Source of the DNA: an uncultured Collinsella sp.
GTDB lineage: Bacteria > Actinomycetota > Coriobacteriia > Coriobacteriales > Coriobacteriaceae
Reading direction: 5' to 3'
Assembly: GCA_902470805.1 (NCBI GenBank)
Contig: CABRHX010000010.1
Location: 1 to 64,000 of the forward strand
Length of the DNA stretch: 64,000 nucleotides
This document shows, piece after piece, positions 57,216 to 64,000 of this stretch. The translations under genes were made by a program, and so were the position numbers. The stretch's first letter is position 1. Every line of letters starts with the position of its first letter. Under the pieces are notes generated by a model. It had not been told where the DNA came from, did no database searches, and saw only the letters and a list, made by a program, of their open reading frames with translations.

Positions 57216-57372
57216 CATGCATGCAGTAAATAGCGTCATTCATTTTGTTAGAAATTGCCCATGCGGTTATTGCAGCTGCATGTACTGCAACATACTGCGC
57301 AATTCTCCGCACGAAGCAGAAGTCGGTTCCAATTCGATCGAGGCGATGACGCGTGGTGGCTACTGGTCCTAA
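57193..57372 (+). CDS. Cys-rich RiPP precursor peptide (CLI_3235-like)
   Basis: 59 residues, too short for usual gene callers. GGGAGG sits 6 nt before the ATG. Residues 1-21 form a leader with a hydrophobic stretch (VNSVIHFVRN). Then a Cys knot region C22-P-C24-G-Y-C27-S-C29-M-Y-C32, followed by a polar tail ending in TRGGYWS. A dense Cys cluster in the middle of a short peptide, in a cluster with a radical SAM/SPASM enzyme and an acyl-carrier-related protein, is the pattern of CLI_3235-type putative bacteriocin precursors. It overlaps the genes on both sides, so expression is coupled. No peptidase gene is seen to remove the leader. Confidence 0.78.
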   Translation: MRSIRPFNMHAVNSVIHFVRNCPCGYCSCMYCNILRNSPHEAEVGSNSIEAMTRGGYWS

Positions 57373-57892
57373 ATCGAGCAAGACGGCTACAAACGAATAT
57401 CGAATCTCAATTGAAGGCAACCCTTATCCGCATGCTCTAGCTCTCATCAACCCAGCTGGAGACAACCTCAATATCAAAAGACATGGGTTCACGGGTCCAC
57501 TAGGACAGCTATTGAGTCTAAAATATACCGTTTATGACGATGCAAATGAAAAACTCTTTACTGTCGTCGACGGTGGTTTTAGTAACATGCCCAGGGTTGC
57601 GCTCATCATCGAGCACAAGGAAGTTGCGGTGTTCGATTATGGCCTAAACAGACTTGAGATGAAGTGCGTAACGAACATACCGAATTACACAATAAAAGGT
57701 AACTTCCTATTTGGAGATTACGACATATTCAGCCAACGGGAAGTGAAGCTATCTTCAGTTGTCGTCCTTCAATGTGATAAACAATCGTGCTTTAGCATAC
57801 AGGTTTTGGATAAAGCCGAATTAGCCGCCGCAATTGGAATACCCACAGCCATTGCCCTTCTGAGGGCTCGGATTGAAGAGCATCTCGAATAA
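57353..57892 (+). CDS. LURP-one/Tubby-C-like protein in the peptide operon
   Basis: 179 residues from a GTG at 57353, overlapping the precursor gene by 20 nt; a second GTG follows at once. GAGG lies 9 nt upstream. The chain is beta-rich with repeated strands (LSLKYTVYDDANEKLFTVV, NYTIKGNFLFGDYDIF, SCFSIQVLDKAELAAAIG), the layout of LURP-one-related/YxjI proteins, which form a Tubby-like barrel. Such proteins are not a standard member of RiPP clusters; here it may bind the membrane or the peptide. Family call by eye. Confidence 0.65.
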   Translation: MVATGPKSSKTATNEYRISIEGNPYPHALALINPAGDNLNIKRHGFTGPLGQLLSLKYTVYDDANEKLFTVVDGGFSNMPRVALIIEHKEVAVFDYGLNRLEMKCVTNIPNYTIKGNFLFGDYDIFSQREVKLSSVVVLQCDKQSCFSIQVLDKAELAAAIGIPTAIALLRARIEEHLE

Positions 57893-57918
57893 ATCGCAAA
57901 AAGCAGTTCGTAGAAACG

Positions 57919-57952
57919 TTCAGGAGCTAGATAGTTTTTTCTGGCTCCTGAA
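57919..57952. terminator. Hairpin between the peptide operon and the convergent ABC gene
   Basis: TTCAGGAGC (57919-57927) with GCTCCTGAA (57944-57952), loop containing TTTTTT. It overlaps the last codons of the ABC gene and probably ends both converging transcripts. Confidence 0.55.
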
Positions 57953-59531
57953 ACTGTATTACATAGTCTGCAAACTGTTCGAAACCATGTCCGTGATCCG
58001 CAATGATGACGATTCGCTCTTTCATCTCCTGCGCAACCACCATCTTCAAAAAGGATATCGAAGCATTATCTAAATTGTTGCAAGGCTCATCCAAAATAAT
58101 AATAGAATAACTGCTCAGAAAGGCCCTACAAAGTAATAGAGAAGCCAGTTCTCCGCCAGACAAATTGTGTCCCCTAGCTCCAATGATGGGATTTATTTCA
58201 AATAATTTATCGAGGCTAAAACCCTTCAAAAGATAGATGAGTTTTTCAGAGTCAATATCTACAAGACCATAGTAAAGAGCCTTCCTGAAAGTTCCCCCCA
58301 TTATCAAATGTCTTTGCGGCATAGTTGCGCAGGGTAGCTGGATTAAAGTCGAACCATCGAAAATGACAGTAGACCCATTAACACACAGTCTGCCGGCAAC
58401 TGGCGACAATAATCCGTTCAATACTTCCAGAAATGAAGATTTACCACATGCATTAGGGCCGCTTACTAAAACCAGACAAGGTGCCTGTATCGTGCAATCT
58501 GGAATTGTTATCCTCTCATTAGTTTCGTTCGACGAAAACGAGAGACTGATTCCTTTCCAACTAATTCGATCAGCGTGATCGAAGCATATCAAATTAGGTT
58601 TTTCAGCTTCCAAAAGACGACGTAATTCCAAGACACGGTGCAACGATCTAAACGACGGCTGAAGCTGAGCCCAACAATTCAGAACAAGAGGAAAAGGAGA
58701 ATAGCATAGAAGTACAAGTTGATAGCTCTGCACCGCAATCCCGACCGTCAGTCCGCGCTTTGACACAAGGAAAATAAGCAGCAGAACTGAAAGCAAGCCA
58801 GTAATGATGTTGCCAGCGTCAACTATTTCAGTTGCCAATCTCGCAAAGACACTCTCCTCAACTCGAGAGTTCCTACAGGCTTTAAGCATCTTTTTATAGC
58901 GAAGTAATTCCAAGTTAATTGAACGAGAAATACGAATGTAAAGTCGACAATTTATTAGTTGGGCTAAATAAGCAGAACCCCTCGCCTGGGCCTCCAATGC
59001 CTTTTCGCTCTTAGTCGATAGCTTACTAAGAGCGAACGGATATAGAAGCGAGATAAACAATGCCGAAACACAAACAGGAATCAAAAGCAACAAAGAGATA
59101 TTAGATAGCGCCACAAACGATACCAAACCCGTCACTAGGCACGGAAGAAACGCAGTTGTAAATATTCCAATCATCGGCTGTAGGTTCCCAGCCTCTTCAA
59201 TGCGCGATAACAGGTAGTCACTGTCTTTTGCTAAAACTAAGGGCCGCTCTAAAGCATGGCGGGCAAGCAATCTATAGAAGCAGTTAGCGCCATCGGAAGC
59301 CAATTGCTCCGCATATTTTGATCTGAACAGGTTTGTCACCAGCTCAACTGAGAGCAATACTAGCAGGCCTAACCCAATGCATAAAACGTTACGATAATTA
59401 GAGCGAAGCAGGCCATAGTCTATTATCAACGATTCAGCTTTAACAACAGACAGCTCCACCAGGGCAGATAAAATGCAGAGCGCCATCAACTTGATTACTG
59501 TCGTCTTATTTTGAATAAAAAGCTCTGGCAT
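57927..59531 (-). CDS. ABC exporter with fused permease and ATPase
   Basis: 534 residues. Five to six membrane helices in the first 300 residues, then the ATPase: GPNACGKSSF (Walker A), LSGGE signature and SIIILDEPCNNLD (Walker B). No N-terminal C39 peptidase, so it does not cut leaders. It sits in the AT-rich island, convergent with the peptide operon and 34 nt from its end, which makes export of the mature peptide its likely task. A perfect TATAAT lies 23 nt before its start; the ribosome site is GAGGGGATG. Low-GC codon use matches the operon. Confidence 0.88.
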   Translation of the reverse strand: MPELFIQNKTTVIKLMALCILSALVELSVVKAESLIIDYGLLRSNYRNVLCIGLGLLVLLSVELVTNLFRSKYAEQLASDGANCFYRLLARHALERPLVLAKDSDYLLSRIEEAGNLQPMIGIFTTAFLPCLVTGLVSFVALSNISLLLLIPVCVSALFISLLYPFALSKLSTKSEKALEAQARGSAYLAQLINCRLYIRISRSINLELLRYKKMLKACRNSRVEESVFARLATEIVDAGNIITGLLSVLLLIFLVSKRGLTVGIAVQSYQLVLLCYSPFPLVLNCWAQLQPSFRSLHRVLELRRLLEAEKPNLICFDHADRISWKGISLSFSSNETNERITIPDCTIQAPCLVLVSGPNACGKSSFLEVLNGLLSPVAGRLCVNGSTVIFDGSTLIQLPCATMPQRHLIMGGTFRKALYYGLVDIDSEKLIYLLKGFSLDKLFEINPIIGARGHNLSGGELASLLLCRAFLSSYSIIILDEPCNNLDNASISFLKMVVAQEMKERIVIIADHGHGFEQFADYVIQFQEPEKTI

Positions 59532-59553
59532 ATGTCCATCCCCTCAACTAATA

Positions 59554-59559
59554 ATTATA
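59554..59559 (-). promoter_or_regulatory. -10 box of the ABC exporter gene
   Basis: TATAAT on the minus strand, 23 nt upstream of the ATG; no strong -35 box. Confidence 0.5.
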
Positions 59560-59655
59560 GCTAGAAAGATGACATTTTTATTCTATAGCCTTAAGCAGCA
59601 CGCTTTGCTGACGTCAAATCTTGTCATTACAAACATGCACCTTAGGCTTAAGACT

Positions 59656-59687
59656 CAAAAAAGGGGGCGGCCGAGATGGCCGTCCCC
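59656..59687 (-). terminator. Terminator of the YoaK-like gene
   Basis: GGGACGGCC/GGCCGCCCC stem, then a TTTTTT tract on the minus strand. Confidence 0.7.
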
Positions 59688-59741
59688 TCCCCAATAATGA
59701 TCAGTGCGACAAAGGGGCCAGCCCCTTGCCGTATCCTGCCG

Positions 59742-60458
59742 TTATTTTTGGCAGGCGTCTTTCCAATCTTCGCAGGCACGCTTCCAGCGAGAGCGCAAGT
59801 CGCGCTCGCGGTCGATGAACATGATGGCAAACGCGACAAACAGCAGCAAGCTCGCCACGACGATGGCGTGCAGGCCCATGCGCTCAATACACCAGTTGCC
59901 CAACACGGCGCCAAACACAAAGGTAAGGATCACGCCAAAGTACAGCAGGCCGTTTTCCAAAAAGCCGCGCCTGTGGGTGATGATGTAATCGTCCACGTTT
60001 TGCAGCGCGTTGCGCAAGTTGCCGATGCACATGGTCGTAGCGATGCCGTGACCGTGGATCTTGCGGAAGCTCTCGACCTGCATGCCGCAGGCAAACGAGG
60101 TGAGGCAGTTGGCGAACAGGTTGAAATTGCCGCCCGGGATAAAGCTCACGCCCAGTAAGATGACGGCTTCAAAGAACACCGTCACCTGACGCCAGTGGAT
60201 CACGCTGCCAAACCGCTCGTGTACCAGATCGGCAAGCATAATACCCACGGCAAACGACACCACAGGGAAGAAGTAGCGCCCCGCAAGTGCCCAGTTGCCC
60301 TCCGAGATGCTCACGCCCACGAGCAGGATGTTGCCTGTCTGCGCGTTGGCGAAAACATGGTCGCGCCCAATGTACGAATACACGTCCATAAAGCCACCGG
60401 CGAGCGCCAAGATGATGCCCAGCTCAATAGACTCCGATATCTGTTTGGCACGCTGCAT
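59742..60458 (-). CDS. YoaK/DUF1275 family membrane protein
   Basis: 238 residues with six hydrophobic segments and the family pattern GGFMDVYSYI...FANAQTGNILLVG near the N-terminus and CGMQVESFRKIHG...ATTMCIGNLR in the middle. An internal duplication is usual in the family. Role unknown, possibly transport. The ATG at 60458 has AAGGAGG about 10 nt upstream; the longer frame to 60692 overlaps the ygiQ promoter and is not used. Confidence 0.9.
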   Translation of the reverse strand: MQRAKQISESIELGIILALAGGFMDVYSYIGRDHVFANAQTGNILLVGVSISEGNWALAGRYFFPVVSFAVGIMLADLVHERFGSVIHWRQVTVFFEAVILLGVSFIPGGNFNLFANCLTSFACGMQVESFRKIHGHGIATTMCIGNLRNALQNVDDYIITHRRGFLENGLLYFGVILTFVFGAVLGNWCIERMGLHAIVVASLLLFVAFAIMFIDRERDLRSRWKRACEDWKDACQK

Positions 60459-60639
60459 CGTCGTGCATCCTCCTTGTTGACGACTCTCTCGTGCGTTGGC
60501 GGAAACATAGCCGCCGTTCATACTGTAACCCATTGACAACATGGCGTGCGCGCGAGACGACCCCTTCGACACAGGGATACACAGTCTGGAAACAAACGAC
60601 ACCCGCATCGACACGCCGATCCGCCAGCTCATGTACTCC

Positions 60640-60674
60640 ACCAGTCTTTTTAGACACGTCCCAAAAAGACTGGT
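60640..60674. repeat. 12-bp inverted repeat across the ygiQ promoter
   Basis: ACCAGTCTTTTT (60640-60651) is exactly complementary to AAAAAGACTGGT (60663-60674), 11-nt loop. The -35 candidate TAGACA starts in its left edge, and the -10 TACAAT (60675-60680) begins right after it, so it may be an operator. Confidence 0.6.
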
Positions 60675-60680
60675 TACAAT
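60651..60680 (+). promoter_or_regulatory. Promoter of the ygiQ-like gene
   Basis: TAGACA (60651-60656), 18-nt spacer, TACAAT (60675-60680), 31 nt before the GTG start. Confidence 0.55.
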
Positions 60681-60711
60681 TACGTGCAGCATACAAACAC
60701 CGGGAGGGATC

Positions 60712-62859
60712 GTGGCAAAAAAGCCTCAGCACGCTCAGAACAGCCAACGCGGACAGCAGGGCAAACAGGGTCAGCAGCAAAAGCGCGGCGGCAAGGCGCA
60801 GGCCACGGTCGCCCGCGCCAAGCATTCCCAAGCGACGCCCGCCCGCCCCTGGCGCCCGGGCCGCGACAAATTTCTCCCCGTCAGTCGCGCCGATATGAAT
60901 GCGCGCGGCTGGGACCAGTGCGACTTTGTCTACATCTGCGGCGACGCCTACGTGGACCACCCCAGCTTTGGTATGGCCATCATTAGCCGCGTACTCGACG
61001 CGCACGGCTATAAGGTGGGCATCATCTGCCAGCCCAACTGGACCGACCCCGCCAGCATCACCGTGCTCGGCGAACCGCGCCTGGGCTTTCTCGTCAGTGC
61101 CGGCAACATGGACTCCATGGTCAACCACTATTCAGTGACCAAGCACCGCCGCCACACCGACGCCTATACTCCCGGTGGCGAGGAGGGGCGCCGTCCCAAC
61201 CGAGCCGTCACGGTCTACGGCAACCTCATCCGCCAGACGTTTAAGGACATCCCCATCATCATCGGGGGCATCGAGGCGAGTCTGCGCCGTCTGGCCCACT
61301 ACGACTACTGGCAGGACAAGCTTAAGCGTTCGGTACTGCTCGACTCGGGCGCCGACATTCTCATCTACGGCATGGGCGAGCACGCGATTGTCGAGATCGC
61401 CGACGCGCTCGACGCGGGACTGCCCGTCGACCAGATTACCTATATCAACGGCACCGTCTACCGCACCAACTCGCTCGACGAGGTCTACGACTACGACCTG
61501 TTGCCCAGCTGGGACGATCTTGCCGCCGACAAGCTCAACTACGCGCGCAGCTTTAACGTGCAGCAGCAGAATATGGACCCCATCACCGGCCATCGCCTGG
61601 TAGAGCCCTATCCCAACAGCGTCTATGTGGTGCAAAACCCGCCGTCGACGACACTCACCACCGACGAGATGGACGAGGTGGCCGAACTCCCCTACGCACG
61701 CGATTGGCATCCCGACTACGACGCGGCGGGCGGCGTGCCGGCCTTTGCCGAGATCAAGTTTTCCATTAGCTCCAACCGCGGTTGTTTTGGCGAGTGTTCG
61801 TTTTGCGCCCTCACCTTCCACCAGGGCCGCGTGTTGCAGATGCGCAGCCACGACTCGATCATGCGCGAGGCCGAGCTGCTCACACGCGATCCCGAGTTTA
61901 AGGGCTACATCAACGACGTAGGCGGACCGACGGCCAACTTTAGCCGTCCCGCCTGCGACAAGCAGCTCAAGCACGGCGTGTGCAAGAACAAGCGCTGCCT
62001 ATGGCCGAGCGTGTGCAAGAACATGGTGGTCGACGAGAGCGGCTACACGCAGCTGCTGCGCGACCTACGCCAGCTGCCGGGCGTCAAGAAGGTCTTCGTC
62101 CGCAGCGGCATCCGTTTTGACTACACTATGGCCGATGACTCGGACGAGTTTTTGCGCGAGCTGCTGGAGCACCATGTCTCGGGCCAGCTACGCGTGGCGC
62201 CCGAGCATGTGAGCGACGCGGTGCTCTCCGTGATGGGCAAGCCGAGCCGCGCCGTCTACGATGCGTTCTGTCGCAAATTTGAGCGCCTGAACCGCGAGTA
62301 CGGACTCAAGCAGTACGTGGTGCCGTATCTGATCTCGAGCCACCCCGGCTCGACGATGAAGGAAGCCGTGGACCTTGCCGAGGCCGTGCGCGACATGGGC
62401 TACATGCCCGAGCAGGTGCAGGACTTCTACCCTACGCCGTCCACCATGTCGACCTGCATGTACTACACCGGCGTGGACCCGCGCACCATGGAGCCGATCT
62501 ACGTGGCGCGCGACCCGCACGAGAAGGCTATGCAACGCGCGCTCATCCAGTATCGCAAGCCCGAGAACTACAAGCTGGTACGTGAGGCGCTGGAGAAGGC
62601 CGGCCGCCGCGATCTGATCGGCTACACCAAGCATTGCCTGATCCGTCCCGTGCCGCCGCGACCGGGCGAGACGTCTGCTGGCGGCGGACATGGCGCCGGC
62701 AATAAGGGCGGCAAGGCCCACGGTGGCGCTGGCGGCGCCGGCAAGGGGCCTAAGGGCAGCAAGGGTCACGGCGGCATGTCGCGCGCGCAGAACACTGCCG
62801 GCCGCAACCGCGCGGCCCAGGGGCGTCAGGGTGCCAACGGCGGCGGCAGGCGCAACTAG
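60712..62859 (+). CDS. YgiQ-family radical SAM protein
   Basis: 715 residues from a GTG at 60712, set by GGGAGGG 3 nt upstream; the longer frame has no site. A basic, Gln-rich N-terminal tail leads to a B12-binding-like domain, then the radical SAM motif RGCFGECSFC (about 356-365), the HVSGQLRVAPEH region and a C-terminal DUF3362-like part (MYYTGVDPRTMEPIYVARDPHEKAMQRAL). The end is a Gly/Lys/Arg-rich tail typical of high-GC lineages. It belongs to the YgiQ family of unknown substrate. Confidence 0.93.
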   Translation: MAKKPQHAQNSQRGQQGKQGQQQKRGGKAQATVARAKHSQATPARPWRPGRDKFLPVSRADMNARGWDQCDFVYICGDAYVDHPSFGMAIISRVLDAHGYKVGIICQPNWTDPASITVLGEPRLGFLVSAGNMDSMVNHYSVTKHRRHTDAYTPGGEEGRRPNRAVTVYGNLIRQTFKDIPIIIGGIEASLRRLAHYDYWQDKLKRSVLLDSGADILIYGMGEHAIVEIADALDAGLPVDQITYINGTVYRTNSLDEVYDYDLLPSWDDLAADKLNYARSFNVQQQNMDPITGHRLVEPYPNSVYVVQNPPSTTLTTDEMDEVAELPYARDWHPDYDAAGGVPAFAEIKFSISSNRGCFGECSFCALTFHQGRVLQMRSHDSIMREAELLTRDPEFKGYINDVGGPTANFSRPACDKQLKHGVCKNKRCLWPSVCKNMVVDESGYTQLLRDLRQLPGVKKVFVRSGIRFDYTMADDSDEFLRELLEHHVSGQLRVAPEHVSDAVLSVMGKPSRAVYDAFCRKFERLNREYGLKQYVVPYLISSHPGSTMKEAVDLAEAVRDMGYMPEQVQDFYPTPSTMSTCMYYTGVDPRTMEPIYVARDPHEKAMQRALIQYRKPENYKLVREALEKAGRRDLIGYTKHCLIRPVPPRPGETSAGGGHGAGNKGGKAHGGAGGAGKGPKGSKGHGGMSRAQNTAGRNRAAQGRQGANGGGRRN

Positions 62860-62894
62860 CGCGACAGGGCGTGGCGGCACGACACGCCCCCACC

Positions 62895-62945
62895 AATAAA
62901 ATGCCGCTCGCCGGGGCGTCGTAAAACGATTCCCCGGCGAGCGGC
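62895..62945 (-). terminator. Bidirectional terminator between ygiQ and the PTS gene
   Basis: 14-bp perfect stem GCCGCTCGCCGGGG (62903-62916) with 62932-62945. On the minus strand ATTTTATT follows. Confidence 0.85.
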
Positions 62946-62974
62946 CGATTAATATTGTCTATCTCAAAACGTCG

Positions 62975-64000
62975 TTACTTTTTGTCAAAACGACCATAGA
63001 GCGCAAACGAGAGCGTCGCGGAAATAACCCAAGTCAAAGCGATGCAGACGACAATCATGATCAGGTTCATGGGATTGCCGCTTGGATCGGCATAAACGGG
63101 CAACGAGGTAATGCCAGGCATAACAAAACCGAAGCACTTTGCGCCCAGAACAACGGTGAGCGCACCGCCAATGCCATCCGCGATCATCGCAGCGATAAGC
63201 GGAGTCCTGTTAGGAACCTGAACGGTAAACAAGGCGGGCTCGGAGATTCCCATAAATGCCGAGAAGGCGCACGTCATTGCAGCGGACTTGAGCTTTTCGT
63301 CGGTCATGCGCAGGGCCGCACCAAAAGACGCACCGCTTTCGGCGAGGTTATGGCAGAAAGAGATCGGGAGCAGATAGTCATACCCCAGCGTTGCGATATT
63401 GGAAATCTGGATAGGACTCGTCGATTGATGCATGCCGAAGAGCACGATAAGCGGCATAAAGAAGCCCAGCAGAAAACCGGCAACAGGGCCCAACGTCGAG
63501 AATAGCCAAACGATACCGTTGGCGAGACCAAGACCGCACCAGGCACCAATCGGAGCGAGCACAAACAGGTTGACCGGAATCACGATAGCAAGGGAGAGTG
63601 CCGGGACGACAACGAGCTTGAAAAGATCCGGCACGACCTTGTCGATTGCGCGATATACAAAGGACAAGCCAATGACGCCAAAGATGACCGGGAACACGGA
63701 ATCGGCGTAGCTAAAAATCGGCACCGTAAAACCGAACAACGCAAGAGGCGTCTCGCCTGTACCGACAGCGTTGACAATAGTCGGGTACATCAGCGATCCG
63801 GCAACACAAAGCGCAAGCGAACGGTTGACTCGGAACTTATCAGCTGTAGACATTGCCAGCAAAAACGGCAAGAAGTAGAACGGGATATCCGAAATCATAT
63901 TGAATATCGCAAAATCGCCGGCACCCGTGTCGATTCCAAAAGCCGCGATAGCAGCCAGGATGCCCTTTACGATACCTCCCGCCACCAGCGCGGGAATGAT
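62975..64000 (-). CDS. PTS sugar transporter EIIC domain, partial at the window edge
   Basis: 341 residues visible, 5' end outside the window: the frame continues through IIPALVAGGIVKG to position 64000. Many membrane helices; FGMHQS and ISEPALF (the GISEP loop) mark the glucose/beta-glucoside EIIC superfamily. The protein ends YGRFDKK with no EIIA attached; an EIIB domain probably lies upstream. Sugar not determinable, beta-glucoside or sucrose type most likely by the ISEP motif. Confidence 0.9.
   Translation of the reverse strand: MIPALVAGGIVKGILAAIAAFGIDTGAGDFAIFNMISDIPFYFLPFLLAMSTADKFRVNRSLALCVAGSLMYPTIVNAVGTGETPLALFGFTVPIFSYADSVFPVIFGVIGLSFVYRAIDKVVPDLFKLVVVPALSLAIVIPVNLFVLAPIGAWCGLGLANGIVWLFSTLGPVAGFLLGFFMPLIVLFGMHQSTSPIQISNIATLGYDYLLPISFCHNLAESGASFGAALRMTDEKLKSAAMTCAFSAFMGISEPALFTVQVPNRTPLIAAMIADGIGGALTVVLGAKCFGFVMPGITSLPVYADPSGNPMNLIMIVVCIALTWVISATLSFALYGRFDKK

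Overview
The window reads as a chromosomal segment of a high-GC, obligately anaerobic actinobacterium of the class Coriobacteriia, most like Collinsella. This rests on gene content and style, not on a search: high-GC housekeeping genes, a formate/tetrahydrofolate C1 route (fhs, fchA, folD-like), a superoxide reductase, FucO, an LAxTG-anchored surface protein, zinc-ribbon membrane proteins and dense minus-strand operons with AGGAGG-type ribosome sites. No rRNA, tRNA or CRISPR array was seen.

Layout. 0.2-1.7 kb: fchA-folD (minus). 2.2-5.6 kb: a lipoprotein and a Tat-exported, sortase-anchored PI-PLC-like protein. 5.7-8.3 kb: a broken PH-like gene, a YhcG-type PD-(D/E)XK nuclease, an ADP-ribosylglycohydrolase and a small protein. 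9.1-17.0 kb: a type I restriction-modification locus (hsdR, hsdM, hsdS) followed by inverted hsdS modules and a tyrosine recombinase. Four copies of a 16-bp near-palindrome sit at the hsdS module joints, so this is a shuffling, phase-variable specificity locus. 17.1-23.7 kb: zinc-ribbon proteins, a CDF metal exporter and a PASTA-like membrane protein. 23.8-30.5 kb: fhs, ruvC-ruvA-ruvB, a NadE-like protein that has lost its catalytic residues, and a superoxide reductase. 30.6-38.0 kb: a SNF2 helicase with a SWIM zinc finger and dnaE, separated by a 40-bp perfect inverted repeat. 38.3-47.5 kb: a lower-GC MFS gene, a DUF3284 protein, addB-addA and yerC. 47.8-54.1 kb: a small membrane protein, a divergent Rrf2 regulator/cysK pair, mnmA, an M42 peptidase and fucO.

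54.3-59.6 kb is a clearly AT-richer island, probably acquired by transfer. It holds a ribosomally made, Cys-rich peptide (RiPP) cluster: a radical SAM/SPASM maturase, a TIGR04066-like protein split by one in-frame TAA, an acyl-carrier-related protein, a 59-residue Cys-rich precursor peptide, a LURP-one-like protein overlapping the precursor, and a convergent ABC exporter. 59.7-64.0 kb returns to normal composition with a YoaK/DUF1275 protein, a YgiQ radical SAM protein and a PTS EIIC gene cut by the window edge.

How genes work together. fhs, fchA and folD cover formate to methylene-THF, with cyclohydrolase and dehydrogenase apparently on separate proteins. RuvABC and AddAB serve recombination repair with DnaE. 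The hsdS locus should generate cell-to-cell variation in DNA methylation. The AT-rich operon is built as one peptide-modification and export unit. Several intergenic gaps hold long perfect inverted repeats of unrelated sequence, a recurrent architecture here beyond ordinary terminators.
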